A stretch of DNA of 18,634 nucleotides, taken from assembly GCA_964356135.1 (NCBI GenBank), contig CAYHGV010000059.1:1-18634 (forward strand). The letters run 5' to 3'. The first letter of the stretch is position 1, and the number at the start of each line of letters is the position of its first letter. This DNA comes from CAYHGV01 sp964356135 (lineage in GTDB: Bacteria > Hydrothermota > Tepidihabitantia > CAYHGV01). Both the position numbers and the translations under genes were made by a program. This document shows, piece after piece, positions 6,209 to 12,574 of this stretch. Under the pieces are notes generated by a model. The model was not told the DNA's origin. It did no database searches and worked only from the letters and a program-made list of their open reading frames with translations.

Positions 6209-7057
6209 ATGAAGCGTGCGTTCGCTTCTGTCATTCCGCTTGGTCTTTTTTTATTATCGGGCTGTAACTGGCTCGTCGACATGGATCAACTGCATAGTTG
6301 TTTGTGGGACATACGAATGACCGGCGATCCGTGGAGAAGGGTAGTGAAAAATAAATTCAAAGAAAAACTCAAAACCGACGAAAATCTTTTCAGCGAGTAT
6401 GTCGCAACAGTATGGTTCTGGTTTCCCGAGAACGAGAAAGCAAATAGTGAATGGAATAGCCAAGATGTTCAAGAAATGTGGCAAGACCGATTACGTACCG
6501 GAGTGCAGTTGGATAGATCTCCCCATAGTCCCTTCCATAAGCATCTGGTTTATGATATTGGTTATGGTTTCATAAATGAGGGAGCGCATTTTTATACTTT
6601 GTGGTTCGCTGTCGGTCGCGATAGCGTCATTCATTGCCTCTGGCAAATTGATCAGTTTAATGAACTGTTGGCCGAAGAAAAATTGAATATCGAGGCAGAC
6701 TCTACCGTTATGTCGGTACTGAACTATTTTGTCGGATATTATAATAGTCCAGCCGAGGGTTTAACTATCATAGTAGACTCGGTAGACGAAATCCTAAAGC
6801 CCACGGATACAAATTATCAAGAGTTGAAAGCGATTATTCGTCCTCGGCAGATAATAAATACCCAGCAAGGTTCAACCGTCGAGTTCTATACGTGGAAGTA
6901 TTGGTCTTCGTGGCGACATCGTATTGACGAGGAAGGTGTTCAGGTATGGGAAGAGTGGCTGGGTTGGATTGCACGATGGCGGGTAGCAATCGCAGCCAAC
7001 GGTATTTTGAAAATAGTGTCGAAAGAGAAGATTAAGTTCTGCAGCCGCAAGGTATGA
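6209..7057 (+). CDS. Unidentified Trp-rich lipoprotein
   Basis: I do not recognise the family. The 282-residue protein begins with a lipoprotein signal: basic MKR, a hydrophobic stretch (VIPLGLFLL) and the lipobox L16-S-G-C19, so Cys19 would be lipidated and the protein anchored on the periplasmic side or outer membrane. The mature part is polar and unusually rich in tryptophan (about 16 residues), with repeated aromatic pairs such as WFWF, YTWKYWSSW and VWEEWLGW. No repeats or further membrane segments are visible. It starts 11 nt after prfB with only a weak purine site, so it may be read through from the rho-rpmE-prfB unit. Base composition is clearly more AT-rich than both neighbours, consistent with a recent arrival or weak selection. 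Confidence 0.8.
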   Translation: MKRAFASVIPLGLFLLSGCNWLVDMDQLHSCLWDIRMTGDPWRRVVKNKFKEKLKTDENLFSEYVATVWFWFPENEKANSEWNSQDVQEMWQDRLRTGVQLDRSPHSPFHKHLVYDIGYGFINEGAHFYTLWFAVGRDSVIHCLWQIDQFNELLAEEKLNIEADSTVMSVLNYFVGYYNSPAEGLTIIVDSVDEILKPTDTNYQELKAIIRPRQIINTQQGSTVEFYTWKYWSSWRHRIDEEGVQVWEEWLGWIARWRVAIAANGILKIVSKEKIKFCSRKV

Positions 7058-7081
7058 AATGGCAGTCTGATTAAATCCGTA

Positions 7082-7109
7082 TTGACTTTATAAAAAAAAT
7101 TGTTACCAT
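7082..7109 (+). promoter_or_regulatory. Possible promoter of the hydrogenase operon
   Basis: TTGACT (7082-7087), a 16-nt spacer and TACCAT (7104-7109) precede the first hydrogenase ATG (7119) by 9 nt. An AGGA motif at 7111-7114 also lies in front of the ATG. Either the mRNA is nearly leaderless or the true start is further upstream and AGGA is the ribosome site. Confidence 0.45.
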
Positions 7110-7118
7110 CAGGAACCG

Positions 7119-8159
7119 ATGAAAGCTTTAAAGTTAAAAAAAGAATTGTTGCATGAGTACCTCGAGAGCTTGGAGGGCTTCGGCGAAGTCTGGGGTCCGG
7201 TCAAGAAGGGTGATAAGTTCATCTACCAGCGCTTGACCGACTTTTCCCGTCTTGACACGACGGCACTGCGGACGATTTTGCCGGTGAAGAAGTTCCTCTT
7301 CCCGCCCCAGTCCTCGATACTCGAATTCAACACCGAGCACCAGTTCGAACCGACCGTTACTCTGCCGCCGCGGCGCATCGTCTTCGGCGTTCATCCCTGC
7401 GAAATTCACGGCATTTTGATTTTAGATAAATTATTTAAAGAGCGGGTTACCGATCCCTATTATACCGCGTACCGCAACCAGACGATCATCATCGGCTGCT
7501 CGTGTGTCCCGGACGATAAATGTTTTGCCCGTTCGACTAATACCCATTTTGTCGAAGAGGGGTTTGATTTAGGATTTACCGACTTAGACGACTACTATCT
7601 GGTCTGGGTCGGTTCGTCGGTCGGCGACGATTTGATGCGCTACCGGTTGGACCTGTTCGACGAGAAGATAACCCAGAAAGATTTATCGCGCTACATCGAA
7701 TGGCGCAAATGGCGGGACAACCAGTACAAGCTCCACCTCGACCTGACCGGCATGCCCGATATCATGGAACTGAGTCACGGTTCGACCGTCTGGGAAGAAT
7801 TCGGCGAGCGCTGCCTGTCGTGCGGGATCTGCAGCATGGTCTGTCCGACTTGTCCCTGTTTCAATACCGTTGACCGGTTGGCGCTCGGTTCAGCTCGGGG
7901 CAGCCGCGAACGGATGTGGGATTCGTGCATGCTCAAGGATTTCGCCTTGGTCGCGGGTGGACATAATTTCCGGGACAAACGGGCGAACCGGGTGCGCCAC
8001 TGGTATACCCATAAGCTCAAGGCATTCATTACCGAGTTCGGCAAACCGGCGTGTGTCGGCTGCGGTCGGTGCATCGATAACTGCCCGGTGAATATCAACG
8101 TCGTTGAAGTTACGAAGAAATTAAAAGGCGAAAAGGCACTCGCTGACCATGACCGATAA
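7119..8159 (+). CDS. hydB: Group 3b [NiFe] hydrogenase beta subunit (iron-sulfur)
   Basis: This subunit carries electrons between the hydrogenase core and the flavin subunit. The 346 residues hold a large N-terminal domain (with HPCEIHGILILDKLF near 92-106 and CSCVPDDKCF near 127-136) and two ferredoxin-type [4Fe-4S] motifs. These are C232-x2-C235-x2-C238-x3-C242 and C312-x2-C315-x2-C318-x3-C322, each closed by Cys-Pro or a close variant. This is the HydB/HyhB layout of the Pyrococcus-type soluble hydrogenase. It is the first of four overlapping genes; its end overlaps the next start by 11 nt. Related 4Fe-4S subunits occur in anaerobic sulfite reductase (AsrA), but the adjacent hydrogenase subunits settle the assignment. 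Confidence 0.94.
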   Translation: MKALKLKKELLHEYLESLEGFGEVWGPVKKGDKFIYQRLTDFSRLDTTALRTILPVKKFLFPPQSSILEFNTEHQFEPTVTLPPRRIVFGVHPCEIHGILILDKLFKERVTDPYYTAYRNQTIIIGCSCVPDDKCFARSTNTHFVEEGFDLGFTDLDDYYLVWVGSSVGDDLMRYRLDLFDEKITQKDLSRYIEWRKWRDNQYKLHLDLTGMPDIMELSHGSTVWEEFGERCLSCGICSMVCPTCPCFNTVDRLALGSARGSRERMWDSCMLKDFALVAGGHNFRDKRANRVRHWYTHKLKAFITEFGKPACVGCGRCIDNCPVNINVVEVTKKLKGEKALADHDR

Positions 8160-8985
8160 TCCTTATTTGCCGATTCCGATGCGCATCGTCCGGCGTTATG
8201 ATCTGACCGACGATGTCCGGTTCTTCCAGGTCCGACCGGTCGAAGTGGAAAAGGCGTTAGGGCTTACCTATAAACCCGGTCAGTTCATGATGGTTTCACT
8301 GTTCGGCGCGGGCGAAGCGCCGTTTTCAATTTCGTCATCGCCTTCGCGCCCCGGGCTGCTGGAATTTGGCATTCGCAAAGCGGGCGTCCTGACCGATGAG
8401 CTGCACAAGTTAAAAGAGAACGAACTGATCGGTGTGCGTGGACCCTATGGTAACGGCTTCCCGATTGAGCGGATGATGGGTCAGGATTTGATCATCGTCG
8501 TCGGTGGATTGGGTGCAATTCCCTTGCGTTCACTGCTTCTCTATGCCCTGGACAACCGGGACCAGTTCGGCAAAATCTATTTTCTTTACGGCGCCAAGCG
8601 TCCGGCTGAGATGCTCTTCCGGCGTGAGTTTTTTGAGCTGAAAGAGCGAGACGATTTAGAATGTCTGTATGCGGTCGACGGCGACGATACCGGCGCCTGG
8701 ACCGAGAAGATCGGAGTGGTGACGACTCTCTTTCAGGAGGTGAAAGACATCGACCCGGAAAAAACCTATGCCGCGGTGTGCGGGCCACCGGCGATGTACC
8801 GCTATGTGATCGATAAACTGGTGGCGGTGAAAATACCCAAGCACCAGATTCTGATGACCCTCGAACGGCGGATGCGCTGCGGCATCGGCAAGTGCGGCCA
8901 TTGTATTATCGGTTCGATCTATACCTGCATGGACGGTCCGATCTTTACCTACTGGGATGTGCTTCATATGAAGGACCTGATATGA
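8149..8985 (+). CDS. hydG: Group 3b [NiFe] hydrogenase gamma subunit (FAD/NAD(P)H reductase)
   Basis: This is the diaphorase subunit that passes electrons between NAD(P)(H) and the iron-sulfur chain. In the 278 residues, the FAD domain has YKPGQFMMVS (41-50) and the flavin motif PFSISSSP (58-65). The nucleotide domain has VVGGLGAIPLRSLL (117-130) and the CGPPAMY motif (211-217). The C-terminus binds a [2Fe-2S] cluster through C244, C249, C252 and C260 (CGIGKCGHC...YTC), as in the PyrK-like family. The length matches HydG/HyhG proteins. The TGA overlaps the next ATG as ATGA. Whether NADH or NADPH is preferred cannot be settled by eye. The symbol follows the Pyrococcus naming and is not the FeFe-hydrogenase maturase of the same name. 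Confidence 0.94.
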   Translation: MTDNPYLPIPMRIVRRYDLTDDVRFFQVRPVEVEKALGLTYKPGQFMMVSLFGAGEAPFSISSSPSRPGLLEFGIRKAGVLTDELHKLKENELIGVRGPYGNGFPIERMMGQDLIIVVGGLGAIPLRSLLLYALDNRDQFGKIYFLYGAKRPAEMLFRREFFELKERDDLECLYAVDGDDTGAWTEKIGVVTTLFQEVKDIDPEKTYAAVCGPPAMYRYVIDKLVAVKIPKHQILMTLERRMRCGIGKCGHCIIGSIYTCMDGPIFTYWDVLHMKDLI

Positions 8986-9761
8986 GCGGTAAGAAACTGA
9001 AGGTCGGATTTTATGAATTTACCGGCTGCGCCGGCGACCTCCTGACGCTTGTCCATTCCGAAGACCAGCTGCTCGATATCCTGACCGCGGCCGAGGTTGT
9101 GAGTTTTCGCCTCGCTTCCAGTCAGGCAAACGATGCGCTGGTCGATATCGCCTTTATCGAAGGGTCAATTACCACCACCGAGCAGGAAGAAAAACTGCGG
9201 CAGATACGCAAAAAGAGCAGGGTGGTCGTTGCCCTCGGGACCTGTGCGGCGTTCGGTGGTGTCCAGGCGATGTATGCCGGTAACGACAACTATCCGGAGC
9301 GGTTTGCGGCAATTTATCCTAAGAATTTTTCGATTGTCAAAGCGGTCGCATCCAAGCCCCTGTCGGGTTATGTGCCGGTCGATTATTTTATTCCCGGCTG
9401 CCCGATTGATGCCAGGCTCTTCTGCTATAACTACACCCGGTTGTTGCGCAACCTGCCGGTGCAGCTGCCGAACTTTCCGGTGTGCATGGAATGTAAATGG
9501 CGCGAAAATGAATGCTTGCTGTTAAAAAATATCCCCTGTATCGGCCCGATCACCCGTGCCGGGTGCCAGGCGCGCTGCCCGACCAATAACCTTCCCTGTG
9601 TCGGCTGCTTCGGTCCGATCGAAGATTTTAACGCCGCATCCTGGGAAAAGAATTTACTGGAAAAGGGGTTCGCCCCCGGCATGCTCGAAAAGAAAATCCG
9701 AATGTTTTTTGGTGCCCGAAGTATCGAGGTTCTCAAACAGATTAAAGGGACGAAGCAATGA
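8982..9761 (+). CDS. hydD: Group 3b [NiFe] hydrogenase delta (small) subunit
   Basis: The small subunit carries the electron-relay clusters. ATG 8982 overlaps the preceding stop; an earlier in-frame ATG at 8892 lies wholly inside the upstream gene and is rejected. In 259 residues the proximal cluster region shows C16 (FTGCAGD), C88 (LGTCAAFGG) and C140 (IPGCPID). The usual second cysteine of the first CxxC is replaced by Asp19. The C-terminal part holds eight cysteines (168, 171, 178, 186, 195, 199, 206, 209) for two further [4Fe-4S] clusters. There is no twin-arginine signal, so the enzyme is cytoplasmic. It overlaps the large-subunit gene as ATGA. Together with the beta and gamma subunits this is a Pyrococcus SHI-like bidirectional hydrogenase. 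Confidence 0.94.
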   Translation: MSGKKLKVGFYEFTGCAGDLLTLVHSEDQLLDILTAAEVVSFRLASSQANDALVDIAFIEGSITTTEQEEKLRQIRKKSRVVVALGTCAAFGGVQAMYAGNDNYPERFAAIYPKNFSIVKAVASKPLSGYVPVDYFIPGCPIDARLFCYNYTRLLRNLPVQLPNFPVCMECKWRENECLLLKNIPCIGPITRAGCQARCPTNNLPCVGCFGPIEDFNAASWEKNLLEKGFAPGMLEKKIRMFFGARSIEVLKQIKGTKQ

Positions 9762-11041
9762 ACGAATTCCGCATCGACAGCGTAACCCGGGTCGAAGGCC
9801 ACGGCAATATCACCGTCCAGTTACTGAAAGGTAAATTTAAAGACGTCAAATTTGAAATTCCCGAAGGGCCCCGGTTGTTTGAAACGCTGGTCAAAGGAAA
9901 GACGCCGGCGGAAGTGCTCAATATTGTTCCGCGGATTTGTGCGATCTGTAATGTCTCCCACCGCTATGCCGCACTCCGGGCAATGGAAAAACTATTCTCG
10001 GTCGAAGTCAAACCGGAGGTTGTGCTCTTACGGAATTTGGTCCACTACGGCGAGATGGTCGAAAGCCACTCGCTCCATCTCTATTTTTTAGCTTTGCCCG
10101 ATTTCCTGGGGTATCCGGACGCGGTGGCAATGCTCGACAAATATTCGACCGAAGTGGCAGCCGGTTTGCGTTTGAAGAAATTCGGCAACCGGGTGATGGA
10201 AACGGTATTAGGCAGAATGATCCATGGCGAGAATCCGATTATCGGCGGGTTCGGCCGCTTTGTAACACCGGATGAGCTCAAGTCGATTCGGGAAGAAGCG
10301 AAACAGTTGATCGTCGATGGGATGAAAACCTGCGAGTTATTCAGAAATCTACGGTATTCGGTCGTGCCCGAAGAAGGTATGCTCTTCGTCTGCTTGAAGC
10401 CGCCGAGCGACGACTACGGATTCTTTGGAGACGAAGTCATGATCTCGAACGGCGAAGACCGGACGGTGGAGGAATTCCGAACGCTGACCAGCGAAAAGAT
10501 CGTTCCCCATTCCTCGGCGAAACGCGTTCTCTACAACGACAAGCCGTATGTGGTCGGAGCCAATGCCCGGATGAATCTTTTGGGCGAACGGCTGAACGGA
10601 GCGGCACGCAAGGCATTCCAGCAGTGCTATAATCTCTCCTGGATACGGAATCCGTTGTTTAACAACCTGGCGCAGGCGGTTGAACTCGTCTTTTCTCTGG
10701 AAAGGATTGTCGAAACCGCCGATCAGTTGCTGAAGGTAAAGAATCCGCCCGCGTTAGTCCCGATTACCATCACCGATGGGGCTGGTTCGGCTGCGGTTGA
10801 AGCTCCGCGCGGTAGTCTCTTTCATTATTATAGCTTTAAAGAGGGAGTCTGCGATGCCGCCGACCTGATCATCCCGACCGCCCAGAATTATAATGCGATT
10901 GAGAGACACCTGGCGGTTGCGGCAAAAAGCCTTTTTGAAAAAGAGACTGCCGATTACGATAAAGCCAAATTGGAGTTAGAGATGGTGGTGCGTGCCTACG
11001 ACCCCTGCATCTCCTGCTCCTGCCATATCACCGAATTATAA
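9758..11041 (+). CDS. hydA: Group 3b [NiFe] hydrogenase alpha (large, NiFe-binding) subunit
   Basis: The catalytic subunit has 427 residues. The start RVEGHGNITV is the conserved large-subunit opening. The first nickel-ligand motif is R59-I-C61-A-I-C64-N-V-S-H68, with Ala where many families have Gly. The second is D415-P-C417-I-S-C420-S-C-H423. Only four residues (ITEL) follow His423. In the Pyrococcus enzyme a similar four-residue tail is, as I recall, removed during maturation, so a protease encoded elsewhere is expected. All four Ni-binding cysteines are present, which points to an active hydrogenase rather than a complex-I-like homologue. No hyp maturation or endopeptidase gene is present in the window. 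It ends 15 nt before the convergent radical SAM gene, without a clear terminator. Confidence 0.95.
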   Translation: MNEFRIDSVTRVEGHGNITVQLLKGKFKDVKFEIPEGPRLFETLVKGKTPAEVLNIVPRICAICNVSHRYAALRAMEKLFSVEVKPEVVLLRNLVHYGEMVESHSLHLYFLALPDFLGYPDAVAMLDKYSTEVAAGLRLKKFGNRVMETVLGRMIHGENPIIGGFGRFVTPDELKSIREEAKQLIVDGMKTCELFRNLRYSVVPEEGMLFVCLKPPSDDYGFFGDEVMISNGEDRTVEEFRTLTSEKIVPHSSAKRVLYNDKPYVVGANARMNLLGERLNGAARKAFQQCYNLSWIRNPLFNNLAQAVELVFSLERIVETADQLLKVKNPPALVPITITDGAGSAAVEAPRGSLFHYYSFKEGVCDAADLIIPTAQNYNAIERHLAVAAKSLFEKETADYDKAKLELEMVVRAYDPCISCSCHITEL

Positions 11042-11056
11042 AATAGGTTTTCGTTT

Positions 11057-12139
11057 CTACAACCCGAGCATCTTCGCCCGGAGGTGGGCAAGGGTGCACA
11101 GGTATTCTACCGGTGTATCCAGTTTGCCGGCATCCAAATACGACCAGCCCGGACACTGCCCGCACAGGGCGATCAGATTGCAGCGACTGCATTTATAATC
11201 GGGGGGAGGTTTCAGTGCCCGAACCTTGGGAACGAAAACTTCCCAGGCTTCCTTAAAACTTCCCTTCACTACATTATAATTAGGCCAGCGGCTCATGATA
11301 CAGAGGGAGAATTCGCCGTAGGGGTTGATATGAAACGAGGAGAGTCCTGCCCCGCAAACAAACAGGCGCTTACCATTCGGCGCACCATAAAATTTTTTGA
11401 CAAACTCTTTCCACTCGCGCAATCGCTCCGGGGATTTCTTATCCAGTTCCATCGCCTGCTCCGGTGAGAGCCGGGCATCTTCCGGTCCGGGCTTTCCGTC
11501 AATCCTTCGGTTTATCACCGGGTCGAAGCGAAAGGTTTTTATTCCCAAGGAGAGGGCGAAATTTTCCATTGCCGCCAGTTCATGCCGGTTCTGCCCAAGC
11601 GCCATCGCTTTTAACGACAGCGGAACCTTTCTTTCTGTTAGCAGCCGGATTCCTCGCATCGTGGCTTGGTACGAACCCGGGGTTCGGGTAACCGATTCGA
11701 ACGTTTCTTTGGTCGCACCGTAGAGGGTAATTTCTATCCGGGAGGGCGGAAATTTTTTAAAAAAGTCAGCATGGCGTGGGGTAATATGGGCGCCGTTGGT
11801 AAAGACGGTGAGCAGCAGCCCCTGTCGTTTGGCGTAGGCGTAGATAGCTAAAAAATCCTTTCTCAAAAAGGGTTCGCCGCCGGTGATGAGGAGCCAGAGA
11901 CAACCATCGTTGACTAATTGGTCAATGATCGATTTGAGCGCCCGGAACGACAATTCCCGTTTTTTCGATTCCCGGTCATTTGCTTTTTTATTGATAAAAC
12001 AGTGGATGCAGTTATAACTGCAGCGTTCGGTCAATTCGAGCGACCCGGAGAGCGGCACCCGTTTCTTCCACTTTTTCTTCCCGGCAGCCCAATCGCTGAT
12101 GGTTTTTTCGCTTAAGAGCTCAGCGCAATCTACCGGCAT
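11057..12139 (-). CDS. Radical SAM/SPASM peptide-modifying enzyme
   Basis: The 360-residue protein binds the radical-generating [4Fe-4S] cluster through C40-x3-C44-x2-C47 and has the SAM-binding GGEP motif at 87-90. The C-terminal SPASM region supplies cysteines at 262, 280, 317, 320, 326, 329 and 348 (VCGAG, SLCIM, CSRC, ALCGQC, YLCTL) for auxiliary clusters. Such enzymes typically install thioether or C-C crosslinks in ribosomal peptides. The gene overlaps the upstream PqqD-like gene by 10 nt, the usual pairing of a RiPP recognition element with its enzyme. The nearby three-cysteine precursor at 17699-17875 is its most likely substrate. Heme or mycofactocin enzymes share this fold, but context favours a RiPP. 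The exact crosslink is unknown. Confidence 0.93.
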   Translation of the reverse strand: MPVDCAELLSEKTISDWAAGKKKWKKRVPLSGSLELTERCSYNCIHCFINKKANDRESKKRELSFRALKSIIDQLVNDGCLWLLITGGEPFLRKDFLAIYAYAKRQGLLLTVFTNGAHITPRHADFFKKFPPSRIEITLYGATKETFESVTRTPGSYQATMRGIRLLTERKVPLSLKAMALGQNRHELAAMENFALSLGIKTFRFDPVINRRIDGKPGPEDARLSPEQAMELDKKSPERLREWKEFVKKFYGAPNGKRLFVCGAGLSSFHINPYGEFSLCIMSRWPNYNVVKGSFKEAWEVFVPKVRALKPPPDYKCSRCNLIALCGQCPGWSYLDAGKLDTPVEYLCTLAHLRAKMLGL

Positions 12140-12447
12140 CGAATTGCCTTCATCTCCTCCAGGGTCCGGATGAACCTTTTTAGATCGTTCTCGATTTCCC
12201 GCCGGTCGACCGCATATTTTTTTAATAAAATATCGACTATCTGCTTCAATTTTTTCTTGCCGTCTAACCGCTGCCAGATGTCCGCTCCGACCGCATTTAA
12301 TGTGTAGATTGCATCAGTTTCGCCTACCCCGGCTTCGATTGGAACCAGCAGGTACTCATCTTCAATCCTGCGGGCAACAATCCGGGGCGAGCGTTTGTAA
12401 ACCCGATTAAAAAAATCCCGATTCGGAATGGAATGAACCGTGTGCAT
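12130..12447 (-). CDS. PqqD-like RiPP recognition element protein
   Basis: The 105-residue protein has the PqqD-family winged-helix pattern: a beta-strand region RRIEDEYLLVPIE, then IYTLNAVGADIWQRLDGKKK (the conserved N-x-x-G-x-x-I-W motif), then a helical end KQIVDILLKKYAVDRREIEND. PqqD-like proteins bind the leader of a precursor peptide and deliver it to the partner radical SAM enzyme. The stop lies inside the start of the radical SAM gene, so the two are co-expressed. A promoter box ends 5 nt before the ATG and no ribosome site is visible, so the message would be leaderless. It is slightly longer than PqqD itself because of a 25-residue N-terminal extension. Confidence 0.9.
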   Translation of the reverse strand: MHTVHSIPNRDFFNRVYKRSPRIVARRIEDEYLLVPIEAGVGETDAIYTLNAVGADIWQRLDGKKKLKQIVDILLKKYAVDRREIENDLKRFIRTLEEMKAIRCR

Positions 12448-12452
12448 AGGTT

Positions 12453-12480
12453 ACTATAGTGGAGATAGTATATTTGTCAA
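12453..12480 (-). promoter_or_regulatory. PqqD/radical SAM promoter, predicted leaderless
   Basis: On the minus strand a perfect TTGACA (12480-12475), a 16-nt spacer and TATAGT (12458-12453) precede the ATG (12447) by 5 nt. This is one of the strongest promoter matches in the window. It diverges from the peptidase promoter about 60 bp away. Confidence 0.75.
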
Positions 12481-12538
12481 TCGCATCCCCGAACCCAATT
12501 TTCACGCGCCAGCTGGGCGGTCGTCGATTCGTTTCGTC

Positions 12539-12567
12539 TTGACTTTTTATGGTTTACAACTTATTTT
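12539..12567 (+). promoter_or_regulatory. C25 peptidase promoter, predicted leaderless
   Basis: TTGACT (12539-12544), a 17-nt spacer and TATTTT (12562-12567) lie 7 nt before the ATG at 12575. No Shine-Dalgarno sequence precedes that ATG. The match supports 12575 as the true start. Confidence 0.6.
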
Positions 12568-12574
12568 AAATTCT

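Noticed and set aside
8892..8981. Earlier start for the hydrogenase small subunit
   Set aside because: The added 30 residues lie wholly within the gamma-subunit gene; ATG 8982 gives the conserved KVGFYEF start and an ATGA overlap.
7119..8985. Anaerobic sulfite reductase AsrA/AsrB for the first two hydrogenase genes
   Set aside because: Those families are related, but the overlapping genes that follow are clear [NiFe] hydrogenase small and large subunits, with no siroheme sulfite reductase.
12440..12574. Longer N-terminus for the C25 peptidase starting at ATG 12440
   Set aside because: The extra 45 residues overlap the divergent PqqD start and promoter and would place the signal peptide internally; a promoter and ATG at 12575 fit better.
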